NCBI GenBank assembly: GCA_024641245.1
Contig: JAHEDK010000026.1
Span: 1 to 35,340 of the forward strand
From: Actinomycetes bacterium
Lineage (GTDB): Bacteria; Actinomycetota; Acidimicrobiia; Spongiisociales; JAHEDJ01
DNA: 35,340 bases
Direction of reading: 5' to 3'
Shown: piece by piece, positions 6,744 through 14,408 of the stretch
Numbering within the stretch: the first letter of the stretch is position 1
How the letters are laid out: every line of letters starts with the position of its first letter
The notes under the pieces: generated by a model
The model's input: only the letters and a program-made list of their open reading frames with translations
Told to the model about the DNA's origin: nothing
The model's database searches: none
Program-made: the position numbers and the translations under genes

Positions 6744-7712
6744 TCAGGCCTTTCGCAACTCGGGCAGGACCTCATCGCCGAGCAGCGTGATGAGCCCCTC
6801 CTGGTCGCGCGATGTCATCTGGAAGGTCACGACGTCTGCGGTGATGTCATCGACAAGTGGCCGGTAGACGTCGATGATCGTTTCTGGTTCATACGCCAAC
6901 GCATAGCGCCCTATCACTTCGGTGCGGGGGAGTAGATCGGCCCGCCGGCGGAGGTCGGCCGGATCGACGGCTTCCAATCGTCCTGGTGCCCGCAAGCCGC
7001 GCCAGGGACGGAGAACATCCCACGCTTCATCGGTATCGCGAGCATGGAGCGCCCAGCGGGTGGCGATTACGGTTTTTCCTTCGCCGGCGGCGTTGAGAGG
7101 GTCGATCACCTTCCGTCGGGTCTCGTCCGGGTCCTTGACCGATGTGATGACCCCGTCGGAGAGCTCGGCGGCAAGCGCGGCAGACTTCGGGCCTCCTGCC
7201 GCCAGATAGATGGGAACTCGATGCAGTGGAGGGCTGTAGAGCTTCGCCCTGTCGGTCCTATAGAAGTCGCCGTCGAATGTGAGTTTCTCGCCGTCGAGCA
7301 GCCTGCGCATGATCTCCAGGGCTTCGCGCATGCGGGCGGCGCGCTCGGCGTACGCCGGGAATGCGTAGCCCAGTGGTCCTTCGTTGAGGTTCTCGCCGGT
7401 GCCGACACCGAGATTGAAGCGGCCTCCGGAGAGGCGGTCGAGTGTCGCAGCCGCTTGTGCAACGATCGCCGGGTGGAAGCGAAAGAGGGGAGTTGTGACC
7501 GCGGTGGTGAACTCGATTCGTTCGGTTACTGCGGCCATGGCGCCGATTGTCGAGAATGCGAAACCGGCTGCGGCTTCGTCATCGACCCAGGGGTGAAAGT
7601 GTTCGGAGACCATAACCATGTCGAAGCCGGCTTCTTCGGCGAGGCGCGCGTGCCTGACGAGTACCTCCGGTTGCCACTGTTCATGGCCACAGAAGTAGGC
7701 GAAGCGGGTCAT
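6744..7712 (-). CDS. LLM-class F420-dependent oxidoreductase, FGD-like
   Basis: 322 aa, a luciferase-like (bacterial luciferase fold TIM barrel) flavin/F420 enzyme. The N-terminal SEHFHPW motif (residues 36-42) matches the SDHFHPW of F420-dependent glucose-6-phosphate dehydrogenase, in which the His and Trp line the F420 site. Further family marks are SGGRFNLGVGTGENLNE and IYLAAGGPKSAALAAELSDGVI. This pattern fits the TIGR03557 group (FGD-related enzymes of unknown substrate). Start: ATG 7712 has AAGGAG 7 nt upstream; longer reading frames exist but lack a ribosome binding site. It is divergent from the ArsR-type gene; whether that regulator controls it is open. Confidence 0.9.
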   Translation of the reverse strand: MTRFAYFCGHEQWQPEVLVRHARLAEEAGFDMVMVSEHFHPWVDDEAAAGFAFSTIGAMAAVTERIEFTTAVTTPLFRFHPAIVAQAAATLDRLSGGRFNLGVGTGENLNEGPLGYAFPAYAERAARMREALEIMRRLLDGEKLTFDGDFYRTDRAKLYSPPLHRVPIYLAAGGPKSAALAAELSDGVITSVKDPDETRRKVIDPLNAAGEGKTVIATRWALHARDTDEAWDVLRPWRGLRAPGRLEAVDPADLRRRADLLPRTEVIGRYALAYEPETIIDVYRPLVDDITADVVTFQMTSRDQEGLITLLGDEVLPELRKA

Positions 7713-7874
7713 AGTGTCTCCTTCGGCGGCCGGGTCGGTCGGTGCGCTGCCGTACACGGTAGCGGAGCAGGTCGAGCGCCGATTCGGCCGAGTTCAACGT
7801 TCGTCGCACGAGAGCCGCAAGAGTCGATGGAGTTCGTATTAGGGTGCCGAATCCGATCGTTTGCGAAAATTTAG

Positions 7875-7903
7875 TTGACTTGACGATCATGTTCGAATAT
7901 GAT
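7875..7903 (+). promoter_or_regulatory. Sigma-70-type promoter of the ArsR-type gene
   Basis: TTGACT (7875-7880) and TATGAT (7898-7903) are separated by exactly 17 nt, each one mismatch from consensus. This is the best promoter in the window. Transcription should start near 7910, leaving a short leader with AAGGA at 7915-7919 ahead of ATG 7928. Confidence 0.8.
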
Positions 7904-7909
7904 CGAACA
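7885..7909. promoter_or_regulatory. Overlapping palindromes, probable ArsR-type operator
   Basis: Two interleaved dyads lie across the -10 box: GATCAT-8-ATGATC (7885-7904; the whole 20 bp is symmetric apart from one base pair) and TGTTCGA-6-TCGAACA (7890-7909, perfect 7-bp arms). Placement on the -10 is what is expected of an autorepressor site. Binding by the adjacent regulator is inferred. Confidence 0.65.
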
Positions 7910-7927
7910 ATATCAAGGATGGCGAAC

Positions 7928-9037
7928 ATGACAACAACTCAACAGCCGAAAGTCAGAGATCTCACCCGCCCCACCCAGGGCCTGGTCGTGGAGGTCGCTT
8001 CGCATCCGGCAACCGATCTCCTCCTCACGCTGATGGCATTCGGATGGGACGACCTTACGGACTATGACCTCGGCCAGGAATGGTTCGACGATGCTCGGGC
8101 GAAGATCGGCGACGAAACGCGGAAGGCGATTGAAGCGACGACGCTCAATCACTCCAAGATCTGGGCGGGCTTCTTCCAACTCGTCAATGCGGGACCATAC
8201 GGCGAATCGGTCGATGAGTTCCTCGATCGGCTCGAAGCGACTGAGGCCGCGGAGATCCGCAAGTCGCTCGTCGAGCATATGGTCGATCGCGATCGGGTGG
8301 ATCCTGCGACCATTGAGTCGGCCGCACTCGGCGATGAAGATGCGATTGCCGCCATTGTCGAATGCTGCAAGGAACTCGAGGAACTGAGCGATGATCTGAA
8401 GATCCTGTTCCGGAAGGATATCGAAGAGGCCAAACGGGAGTTGGTGGGAGCGCTCAGAGGCTTCCATGCCGAAGCATTTGCTCCGGTTGAAGCGCGATTC
8501 GCCGGGTCGCTCGAACGTGATGCCAGGGCCAAGCGAGCAATGGTGGCCACGATGTCACCGGAGCGGGTCATCGAGGAGGCGACCAACGGCATCACAGTGG
8601 ATCCCGGGTCCGGTGTGCGTTTTGTGCTTCTCGTCCCCACCGTCGTATTGCGGCCGTGGGTCCTCATACTCGAGCACCGTGAGACCAGGATCTTCGTGTA
8701 TCCGGTCGCTGATGAACACATGACAACCGATCCCGACGCTCCGTCGCCGTGGATCATCAAGACCTACAAGGCTCTGTCAGACGAGAAACGGATCCGGGTG
8801 CTGCGGCGACTGGCGACCGGTCCGGCCAGTTTTCAGGAATTGGTCGAGCACCTCGATGTGGCCAAGTCGACCGCGCATCACCACCTTCGGGTGTTGCGGT
8901 CCGCCCGCCTTGTGCGAGTGACCATTGGAGCCGAGCAGGAGTACAGCCTGCGTCGCGGCGTCATCGGCGAAGCAGCAAAGGCACTAGAAGAATTCGTTGA
9001 GGCAGGAGCCTCAAGGCGAGGAGGAGAGGACAGCTGA
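7928..9037 (+). CDS. ArsR-type HTH regulator with large N-terminal domain
   Basis: 369 aa. The last 95 residues are a winged helix of the ArsR type: WIIKTYKALSDEKRIRVLRRL, then the recognition region SFQELVEHLDVAKSTAHHHLRVL and a wing ending EQEYSLRRG. Residues 1-270 form a separate, mostly helical, acidic domain, with a hydrophobic FVLLVPTVVLRPWVLI stretch before the HTH; it resembles the DUF5937-type sensor regions attached to actinobacterial ArsR proteins, but I am not certain. No metal-binding ELCVC motif is seen, so it probably senses something other than a metal. Start: ATG 7928 with AAGGA 8 nt upstream; ATG 7919 is too close to that site. The promoter and palindromes directly upstream suggest autoregulation. 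A 59-aa gene overlaps its stop codon. Confidence 0.85.
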   Translation: MTTTQQPKVRDLTRPTQGLVVEVASHPATDLLLTLMAFGWDDLTDYDLGQEWFDDARAKIGDETRKAIEATTLNHSKIWAGFFQLVNAGPYGESVDEFLDRLEATEAAEIRKSLVEHMVDRDRVDPATIESAALGDEDAIAAIVECCKELEELSDDLKILFRKDIEEAKRELVGALRGFHAEAFAPVEARFAGSLERDARAKRAMVATMSPERVIEEATNGITVDPGSGVRFVLLVPTVVLRPWVLILEHRETRIFVYPVADEHMTTDPDAPSPWIIKTYKALSDEKRIRVLRRLATGPASFQELVEHLDVAKSTAHHHLRVLRSARLVRVTIGAEQEYSLRRGVIGEAAKALEEFVEAGASRRGGEDS

Positions 9038-9216
9038 TGTATCCCATGAACGATGACTTTGGACGGGCCCGGATCCAGCAATATGAGCGTATGATCGCCA
9101 ACTCCCCGCCACGGGGCCGTGGACGACCACACAACATCCGTGCGGCGGTGGGCAGGGCCCTGGTCGCAACAGGTTCGAGAATGATCTATGGAGAAGGCCG
9201 CGTGCGGGTGAATTGA
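9037..9216 (+). CDS. Small basic protein coupled to the ArsR-type gene
   Basis: 59 aa, start ATG 9037 sharing one base with the regulator's TGA (TGATG), with GGAGAGGA 6 nt upstream. The N-terminus MYPMNDDFGRARIQQYERM is amphipathic, the middle is Pro/Arg/Gly-rich, and the C-terminus RAAVGRALVATGSRMIYG could form a short helix; the net charge is strongly positive. The coupling and good ribosome binding site make it likely to be translated. No family is recognised. A role as partner or target of the regulator is only suggested by the position. Confidence 0.6.
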   Translation: MYPMNDDFGRARIQQYERMIANSPPRGRGRPHNIRAAVGRALVATGSRMIYGEGRVRVN

Positions 9217-9262
9217 GTGATCACCGCGGGGTCACGATCCTCCACGACAACACCACCCGCAT

Positions 9263-9299
9263 GAGAGGGGCGAGCGCCGAGAGTCTGCTTGCCCCTCTT
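9263..9299 (+). terminator. Probable terminator after ArsR-type operon
   Basis: GAGAGGGGC (9263-9271) pairs with GCCCCTCTT (9291-9299, last pair G-U), with a 19-nt loop and a T-rich stretch (CTTCTTTGCC) after it. It sits between convergent genes. Confidence 0.5.
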
Positions 9300-9328
9300 C
9301 TTTGCCTTGCCCTACCAATTGGCAGATT

Positions 9329-9988
9329 TCAAATAGGCTTCACGCACTCCGGGGTGTTGTTCTGCACCCGGTTCACCAGCTTCGAGACAGGATGCAACTC
9401 CAGTTCAGATATCGGTTGGAGCAGGCGCGCGATCTCTTCAGGGTCGCGGAGATCCCGATCGAGCCACGCATTCCACAGCGACGGGGCAAGTATCACCGGC
9501 ATGCGGTCGTGCAAGGATGAGACGGCTCCCGCGGATTTGGTCGTCACGATGGCGGCCGTCGAGATCTCTTGTCCGGTCTCCGGATCGGTCCAGCGCGACC
9601 AGATCCCTGCCAGCGCCAGCATTTTCCCATCGACGGCGTGGATGAAGAACGGTTGTTTGCCGTCTGGGCGGTTCTGCCACTCATAGAAGCCGTCTGCAGG
9701 AATCAGGCAGCGACGGCGGCTGAAAGCATCACGGAAGGCGGGTTTGGCGGCGACAGACTCCGCCCGTGCGTTGATGTGGAGTGGCCCCTTTTCCTTCGAC
9801 CACCACGGGATCAACCCCCACCGGAATTCGCCGAGAAGACGCCGGCCCCGGTGCTCGGCCACCCCATAGATGAGGTCGGTCGGGGCAATGTTGTAGCTGG
9901 CCCCGAGATCTCCGGCAATCACCTCATCAACGTCGAAGAACCGTGCAATCGTGTCAGGGTCGGGAGTGACGACGTAGCGTCCACACAT
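9329..9988 (-). CDS. yedK: SRAP/YedK (HMCES) abasic-site crosslink protein
   Basis: 219 aa, the usual length. Catalytic C2 follows the initiator Met (MCGRY), as required since the N-terminal amine and thiol of Cys form the thiazolidine link with abasic sites in single-stranded DNA. Other active-site residues are visible: N34 in YNIAP, INARAES (72-78), E104 in GFYEW, and H160 in LHDRMPVIL. The protein shields abasic sites at replication forks. The start has a leaderless-type -10 box 6 nt upstream. It is divergent from the TetR gene. Confidence 0.95.
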   Translation of the reverse strand: MCGRYVVTPDPDTIARFFDVDEVIAGDLGASYNIAPTDLIYGVAEHRGRRLLGEFRWGLIPWWSKEKGPLHINARAESVAAKPAFRDAFSRRRCLIPADGFYEWQNRPDGKQPFFIHAVDGKMLALAGIWSRWTDPETGQEISTAAIVTTKSAGAVSSLHDRMPVILAPSLWNAWLDRDLRDPEEIARLLQPISELELHPVSKLVNRVQNNTPECVKPI

Positions 9989-9994
9989 GATCGA

Positions 9995-10000
9995 ACGATA
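9995..10000 (-). promoter_or_regulatory. -10-like box for leaderless SRAP start
   Basis: On the minus strand TATCGT lies 6 nt before ATG 9988. The region 9987-9996 (+) also carries ATGATCGAAC, identical to one half of the ArsR-type operator at 7899-7908. Confidence 0.4.
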
Positions 10001-10108
10001 GCCCTGCGGGCGGTGACACGTTACAGTATCGATATCGCAGGGGGACCATCCGGCAGCTACGCGGCTTGCCAGGTTTCCCTGTTGCGCAAACGTGATGAGG
10101 AGTGCGAA

Positions 10109-10645
10109 GTGGCAGTGACCGCAACGATCTCAACGAGAGAACGAATACTGGAGACCGCAGCAGAACTGTTCGCCCTACGCGGCTATTCGAGTGCGTCGCT
10201 GCAGGATGTCGCCGACCGGCTCGGAATCACCAAAGCCGCCCTGTATTACCACTTCGACTCGAAGGATGACATTCTTCTCACCGTTTTGCGCCCATATTTC
10301 GAGGCCGCCGCCGCGTTTCTCTCCGCAGAGACCGGTCGGGATCCTCATGTCATTTTGACGTCATACATGGATCTGCTGTTGGAGCATCGCACTGCCCTCG
10401 ACGTGATTGCCTTCGATCGCAGTGTGCTGAATCATCCAGAAATCGGTGAAACCGCTCATCGTCAGACCGTGCGCTTGCGCGAACTCCTCGTCGGCACCGG
10501 CCACACTATGGAACGCGAGGTGGCTGCAACTGCTGCTCTCGGCGCAGTACGGTCGGCCACCGCCCTGATGAAGAACTCGAGTGAACCGATCGTGCGGGCA
10601 GCAGTTCTGCGGGCGGCGCTTGCTGCCCTCGACACGGGCGTCTGA
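10109..10645 (+). CDS. TetR family transcriptional regulator
   Basis: 178 aa. The N-terminal HTH is typical: TRERILETAAELFALRGYSSASLQDVADRLGITKAALYYHFDSKDDIL (about residues 9-57). The C-terminal ligand domain (TetR_C, about 75-178) is diverged, as usual. Start: GTG 10109 has GAGGAG 6 nt upstream; the in-frame GTG 10115 is possible but less well placed, and the open frame further upstream overlaps the SRAP gene. The ligand is unknown. The fhs gene follows 54 nt later with its own -10-like box, so a shared operon is not needed. Confidence 0.9.
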   Translation: MAVTATISTRERILETAAELFALRGYSSASLQDVADRLGITKAALYYHFDSKDDILLTVLRPYFEAAAAFLSAETGRDPHVILTSYMDLLLEHRTALDVIAFDRSVLNHPEIGETAHRQTVRLRELLVGTGHTMEREVAATAALGAVRSATALMKNSSEPIVRAAVLRAALAALDTGV

Positions 10646-10686
10646 CCATGACGTGATCGGCTCTGGCAACGATTTCGGCAGGCGGC

Positions 10687-10692
10687 TAGTTT
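10687..10692 (+). promoter_or_regulatory. -10-like box for leaderless fhs
   Basis: TAGTTT lies 7 nt before ATG 10700, and no Shine-Dalgarno sequence is present. TGGCAA at 10664-10669, with a 17-nt spacer, is a weak -35 candidate. Confidence 0.4.
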
Positions 10693-10699
10693 CGGCTCC

Positions 10700-12397
10700 A
10701 TGAGCAACATACCTTCAGACATCGAGATCGCTCGTTCTGCCCGATACCGGCCCATCGACGAGGTCGCGGCAGACATGGGCATACCTCCGGAGTCGGTCGA
10801 ACACTGGGGCCGCAACGTTGCCAAGATCTCCTTGGACGCGGCCGCCAAGATGGGCCCGGAGTCTGGCAGGTACGTTCTAGTCACTGCCACGACGCCGACG
10901 CCGCTCGGTGAAGGGAAGACCACCGTTTCCGTTGGTCTTGCCGAAGGCTTCAAACACATCGATCGTTCGAGTGTTGTGACGCTGCGGCAGCCGTCACAGG
11001 GACCGACTTTCGGTATCAAGGGTGGCGCCGCCGGTGGGGGATATTCACAGATCATCCCAATGGAGTCGCTCAACCTCCATTTAACCGGCGACTTCCATGC
11101 TGTTACCGCTGCCAACAACTTGCTGGCGGCGATGGCCGACAACCATCTCTTCCAGGGAAACGAACTCGGCATCGAGGTTCGGAATCTGACCTGGCGCCGC
11201 GTACTCGACGTCAACGACCGGGCCCTCAGGAATGTGATCATCGGTCTAGGGACCAGCGCAGACGGAATACCCCGCCAAGCGGGTTTTGATATCACTTCGG
11301 CCAGCGAGGTGATGGCGGTCCTCGGTCTCGCTTCTGATCTCAAGGACCTCCGAGCCCGGCTCGGGCGACTCGTTGTGGGTTTCGATCGCCATCGCCGGGC
11401 CATCACAGCCGAGGACATCCAGGCGGCCGGCGCAATGGCCGTGCTTCTCAAGGATGCATTGAACCCGAACCTGCTCCAGACGCTGGAGGGAACTCCGGCG
11501 TTGATCCATACCGGGCCGTTCGCGAATATCGCCCACGGCAATTCGTCGATCGTGGCCGACCGAATCGCCATGCGTGGCGGTGATTACGTCATAACTGAAG
11601 CGGGTTTCGGCGCCGATATCGGAGCTGAGAAATTCTTCAATATCAAATGCCGGGTCTCGGGCATGGAACCCGATGCAGCAGTCCTGGTCACCACAGTGAA
11701 GGCACTGAAGGTGCAGTCCGGTAACCACACCATCCGGCTCAGCCACACGCTTCCATCCGAGTTGTTCGAGGAGAACCCCGCTGAGGTGACCGCCGGAGCG
11801 GTCAACCTGCGTCATCACATCGAGATCATTCGCAGGCATGGGGTGGTCCCGGTCGTCGCCATCAACGTTTTCCCAACCGACCACCCGTCGGAACACGATG
11901 CGGTGGCCCGAGTGTGCGACGAGGAAGGGGTGCGCTGGGCACTTGCTCGGCCGTACTCAGAGGGTGGCGAGGGTATGGTCGAGCTTGCTCGCCAGGTGGA
12001 GGATGCCTGCCTGGAAGACTCGCAGTTCCAGTTGCTTTACCCGGATGACGCATCGCTGGAAGAGAAGATCGAGGCGATAGCAACGGAGGTGTACGGCGCC
12101 GACGGGGTCATCCTCGACCTTTCTGCCCGGCGGCAAATCAATCGAGCGGAGGACCAGGGGTGGGGTTCGATGCCCATCTGTATGGCCAAGACCCACCTCT
12201 CGCTGAGCCACAACTCCAAGCTCATGGGGGCACCCACGGGATGGAGTCTCCCGATTCGTGAGGTGCGTGCCTCTGTCGGTGCAGGCTTCATCCTTCCGCT
12301 GGCCGGCGATATCCGAACGATGCCGGGTCTCGGAGTCCGACCGGCCGCGCAGGGAATCGATATCGATCATGAGGGGAACATCATCGGGCTCAGCTGA
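10700..12397 (+). CDS. fhs: Formate-tetrahydrofolate ligase
   Basis: 565 aa, full length. The enzyme joins formate to tetrahydrofolate using ATP, giving 10-formyl-THF for purine synthesis and one-carbon metabolism in the cytosol. Characteristic motifs: TPTPLGEGKTT (residues 65-75, the ATP-binding loop), LRQPSQGPTFGIKGGAAGGG, HLTGDFHAVTAANNLLAA, and GPFANIAHGNSS. The C-terminus GDIRTMPGLG...D is also typical. It stands between a TetR gene and a convergent HD-GYP gene, with an inverted repeat just after its stop. Confidence 0.97.
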   Translation: MSNIPSDIEIARSARYRPIDEVAADMGIPPESVEHWGRNVAKISLDAAAKMGPESGRYVLVTATTPTPLGEGKTTVSVGLAEGFKHIDRSSVVTLRQPSQGPTFGIKGGAAGGGYSQIIPMESLNLHLTGDFHAVTAANNLLAAMADNHLFQGNELGIEVRNLTWRRVLDVNDRALRNVIIGLGTSADGIPRQAGFDITSASEVMAVLGLASDLKDLRARLGRLVVGFDRHRRAITAEDIQAAGAMAVLLKDALNPNLLQTLEGTPALIHTGPFANIAHGNSSIVADRIAMRGGDYVITEAGFGADIGAEKFFNIKCRVSGMEPDAAVLVTTVKALKVQSGNHTIRLSHTLPSELFEENPAEVTAGAVNLRHHIEIIRRHGVVPVVAINVFPTDHPSEHDAVARVCDEEGVRWALARPYSEGGEGMVELARQVEDACLEDSQFQLLYPDDASLEEKIEAIATEVYGADGVILDLSARRQINRAEDQGWGSMPICMAKTHLSLSHNSKLMGAPTGWSLPIREVRASVGAGFILPLAGDIRTMPGLGVRPAAQGIDIDHEGNIIGLS

Positions 12398-12407
12398 CAA
12401 TCGGGAC

Positions 12408-12443
12408 GCAATGCATTGCATAGTGGAAAGAAGTCCTATGCAA
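12408..12443. repeat. Nested palindromes between fhs and HD-GYP gene
   Basis: GCAATGCATTGC (12408-12419) is a perfect 12-bp palindrome. It overlaps a second inverted repeat, TTGCATAG (12416-12423) with CTATGCAA (12436-12443), an 8-bp stem with a 12-nt loop. The position 10 nt after the fhs stop suggests transcription termination for two convergent genes, but no U-run follows. CGCAATGCA recurs in the inverted repeat at 29045-29098. Confidence 0.5.
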
Positions 12444-12470
12444 CGCCCGGCGTTACGCAGAGGCGTGGGT

Positions 12471-13046
12471 TCAGGCGGGGATCTTGACCGCGCCGGATGG
12501 TCGGAGCCGCCCGTTGGCGGCGAGGTCCAGCATCGCGTCGACCACGTTGGGGTCGAATTGCGATCCTGCGTTTTGCTCGAGTTCTGAAAGTGCGTGGGCG
12601 ATTGGCATTGGCGGCTGGTATGGGCGGTCACTGGTCATTGCGTCGAACGCGTCGGCGACCAGGAGGATGCGGGCACCACGGGGGATATCGGTGCCGGCCC
12701 GATTGAACGGGTAGCCGACGCCGTCGTAGCGTTCATGGTGGGCAAGCAGGACGCCACCGATGTCGGGATGAACGTATCCCTTGACCATCTCGAACCCGTG
12801 CTCCGGGTGTTTGCGCATTTCGTGCCATTCGGCTTCGTTGAGTGGTCCCGGTTTGGCGATGATCAGCGGATCCAACCGGAGTTTGCCGATATCGTGGATC
12901 ATGGCTGCGATGCGGAGACGATCGATCATCTCCGGCGGGGCATCGAGGTGCTGGGCGAGGGCCGTCGCGAAGGTGGCAACCCGGAATCCGTGACGAGCGA
13001 GCGCCTCGTCTCGTTCCCACATCCGCTCCAGCATGCCTTCCAACAC
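12471..13046 (-). CDS. HD-GYP domain protein (putative c-di-GMP phosphodiesterase)
   Basis: 191 aa, essentially a bare HD-GYP domain. Metal ligands and signature: H19, H51-D52 in HDIGK, H80 and H83 in RKHPEHG, H103-H104 in HHERYDGVGYP (GYP at 111-113), and D in LVADAFDAMTSDRPY. HD-GYP enzymes open cyclic di-GMP. No sensor or receiver domain is attached, which is unusual but known. Start: GTG 13046 with a perfect AAGGAGG 6 nt upstream; longer frames reach into non-coding sequence. Convergent with fhs. Confidence 0.9.
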   Translation of the reverse strand: MLEGMLERMWERDEALARHGFRVATFATALAQHLDAPPEMIDRLRIAAMIHDIGKLRLDPLIIAKPGPLNEAEWHEMRKHPEHGFEMVKGYVHPDIGGVLLAHHERYDGVGYPFNRAGTDIPRGARILLVADAFDAMTSDRPYQPPMPIAHALSELEQNAGSQFDPNVVDAMLDLAANGRLRPSGAVKIPA

Positions 13047-13252
13047 TTTCGCCCTCCTTGTGCGTCCCAGGCTAAGTCGCAGCAATCGCCCGCGCGTTAC
13101 ACACGGTGGCACGCAAACCACCCCATGTCGATGAGTCGTCGGCCCCAATTTGGTGTCTTGTGAGGGCCAGGTGCAGATTCGATGGTTGGCGGCGCAGCAT
13201 TGGAGTGCTGGCCTTCGATCCCGGTACCTACCGCATGGTGCAGAATGGCTCC

Positions 13253-13873
13253 ATGGATGTTGCAGTCAACCTGGTGGAGTCGTACCTCCGGCTGAACGGG
13301 TATCTCACGCTCAGCGAGTTTGAGATACAGGGGAGGGCGAAGGACGGGACCTACCGGACCCTCACCGATGTTGACATCGTTGCATTACGGTTTCCCGGTG
13401 ACGTCTATGCGGCCGATACCCACGACATCGCCGAAGGACGCATGCTGTTGATCCGGGATCCTGCGTTGCATCTGGAAGACAATCAGATCGACGTGATCAT
13501 CGGCGAGGTCAAACAGGGTGAGGCTGAGTTCAATCCCGGACTGTCGGCTCACCAGGTCCTTCACATGGTCATCCGGCGAGTTGGTTGGATTTACGGCAGC
13601 GAGCTGGAATCGGTGGTGCATGAGGTGGCCGCGCATGGTCTGGCCGTTACGCCGAGTTGCAGCGGCGCCACGGTACGGACCCGCCTGGTCGCGTTCGGGC
13701 GGACCTCCGATGTCAACCTGCACACCATCTCGTTGTCGCATATCGTTGAACAGATGACGGCGTTCATGAGCGACTTCGACGATGTGCTCAGGTCGGCCAA
13801 CTTCAAAGATCCGGCCCCGGCCTTTCTGAGGTTGCTCACCAAGATCGGGTTCACCGTAAGCAAAGAGAAGTAG
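13253..13873 (+). CDS. PD-(D/E)XK nuclease-like protein
   Basis: 206 aa, family not recognised. The first half reads like a restriction-endonuclease fold: a helix (VNLVESYLRLNGYLT), strand SEFEIQG, then TDVDIVALRF (D39, D41) and, after a loop, DVIIGEVKQG with E85-V-K87. The D...E-x-K order is the catalytic signature of this superfamily. The second half (HQVLHMVIRRVGWIYG, AHGLAVTPSCSG) has no clear match. Nuclease activity is inference from the motif. Start is uncertain: ATG 13253 gives a clean N-terminus and has CAGAAT 6 nt upstream; ATG 13235 is the alternative. A VOC gene follows 6 nt after the stop, so the two are probably co-transcribed. The preceding 206 bases (13047-13252) hold only the divergent promoter area. 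Confidence 0.6.
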   Translation: MDVAVNLVESYLRLNGYLTLSEFEIQGRAKDGTYRTLTDVDIVALRFPGDVYAADTHDIAEGRMLLIRDPALHLEDNQIDVIIGEVKQGEAEFNPGLSAHQVLHMVIRRVGWIYGSELESVVHEVAAHGLAVTPSCSGATVRTRLVAFGRTSDVNLHTISLSHIVEQMTAFMSDFDDVLRSANFKDPAPAFLRLLTKIGFTVSKEK

Positions 13874-13879
13874 GCAGCG

Positions 13880-14314
13880 ATGGCGAACGGCTTTCAGGTC
13901 ACGATCGACGCAAACGATGTGGATCTCCTCGTGGAGTTCTGGGCGCTCGCCCTCGGGTACATTCAACAGCCTCCGCCGCCCGGTTTCGCGTCGTGGCAAG
14001 CGTGGGCCGCCGCCGAAGGAATTCCCCGGGATCAATGGGACTCGCGTGGGGCACTGGTCGATCCGACGGACCGGGGCCCACGCCTGTTCTTCCAGAAGGT
14101 ACCAGAGGAAAAGTCGGCGAAGAACCGGCTGCATCTCGATATCAGCATCGGGGGCGGTGGCGATGTAGACCCGGGAGACCGCAGGAGCCTTGTGGACGCC
14201 CACGTCGAGCTCCTCGTTGGCGCAGGTGGTGCCGTCGTGCGCGAGTTCGCCGAGGGCGGGGAGCGATGGGTGGTTATGCAAGACCCAGAGGGCAACGAGT
14301 TCTGCATCCAGTGA
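13880..14314 (+). CDS. VOC superfamily (glyoxalase-like) protein
   Basis: 144 aa. Two beta-alpha-beta-beta-beta halves typical of the vicinal oxygen chelate fold: QVTIDANDVDLLVEFWALALGY at the start, and HLDISIGGG...VELLVGAGGAVVREFAEGGERWVVMQDPEGNEFCIQ at the end. The sequence matches the Glyoxalase_6-type members common in actinobacteria. The usual metal positions would be near H131 of other members; here the early H is replaced by Thr/Asp and a later H (RLHLDI, about 84) and E (NEFCIQ) remain, so metal binding is uncertain. It is 6 nt behind the PD-(D/E)XK-like gene. Confidence 0.85.
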   Translation: MANGFQVTIDANDVDLLVEFWALALGYIQQPPPPGFASWQAWAAAEGIPRDQWDSRGALVDPTDRGPRLFFQKVPEEKSAKNRLHLDISIGGGGDVDPGDRRSLVDAHVELLVGAGGAVVREFAEGGERWVVMQDPEGNEFCIQ

Positions 14315-14353
14315 GGGCGGATCCCTCATCCGTCCCGCTGAGTAGCCCATAGC

Positions 14354-14383
14354 CGAAGCCCGGGAGATGACTCCCGGGCTTCG
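14354..14383. terminator. Perfect 13-bp hairpin between convergent genes
   Basis: CGAAGCCCGGGAG pairs with CTCCCGGGCTTCG around the tetraloop ATGA. It lies between the VOC gene (+) and the fasciclin gene (-), 40 nt and 26 nt from their stops, and may serve both. No U-tract is present. Confidence 0.7.
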
Positions 14384-14408
14384 TGGATATAGTCCGTGTC
14401 GGTCAGAG

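Noticed and set aside
9569-10108. Upstream extension of the TetR gene reading frame
   Set aside because: The extra 180 codons lie antisense to the SRAP gene; the real start has GAGGAG at the right spacing.
10462-11571. A 369-codon frame antisense to fhs
   Set aside because: fhs is full length and unmistakable; the antisense translation has low complexity and no motif.
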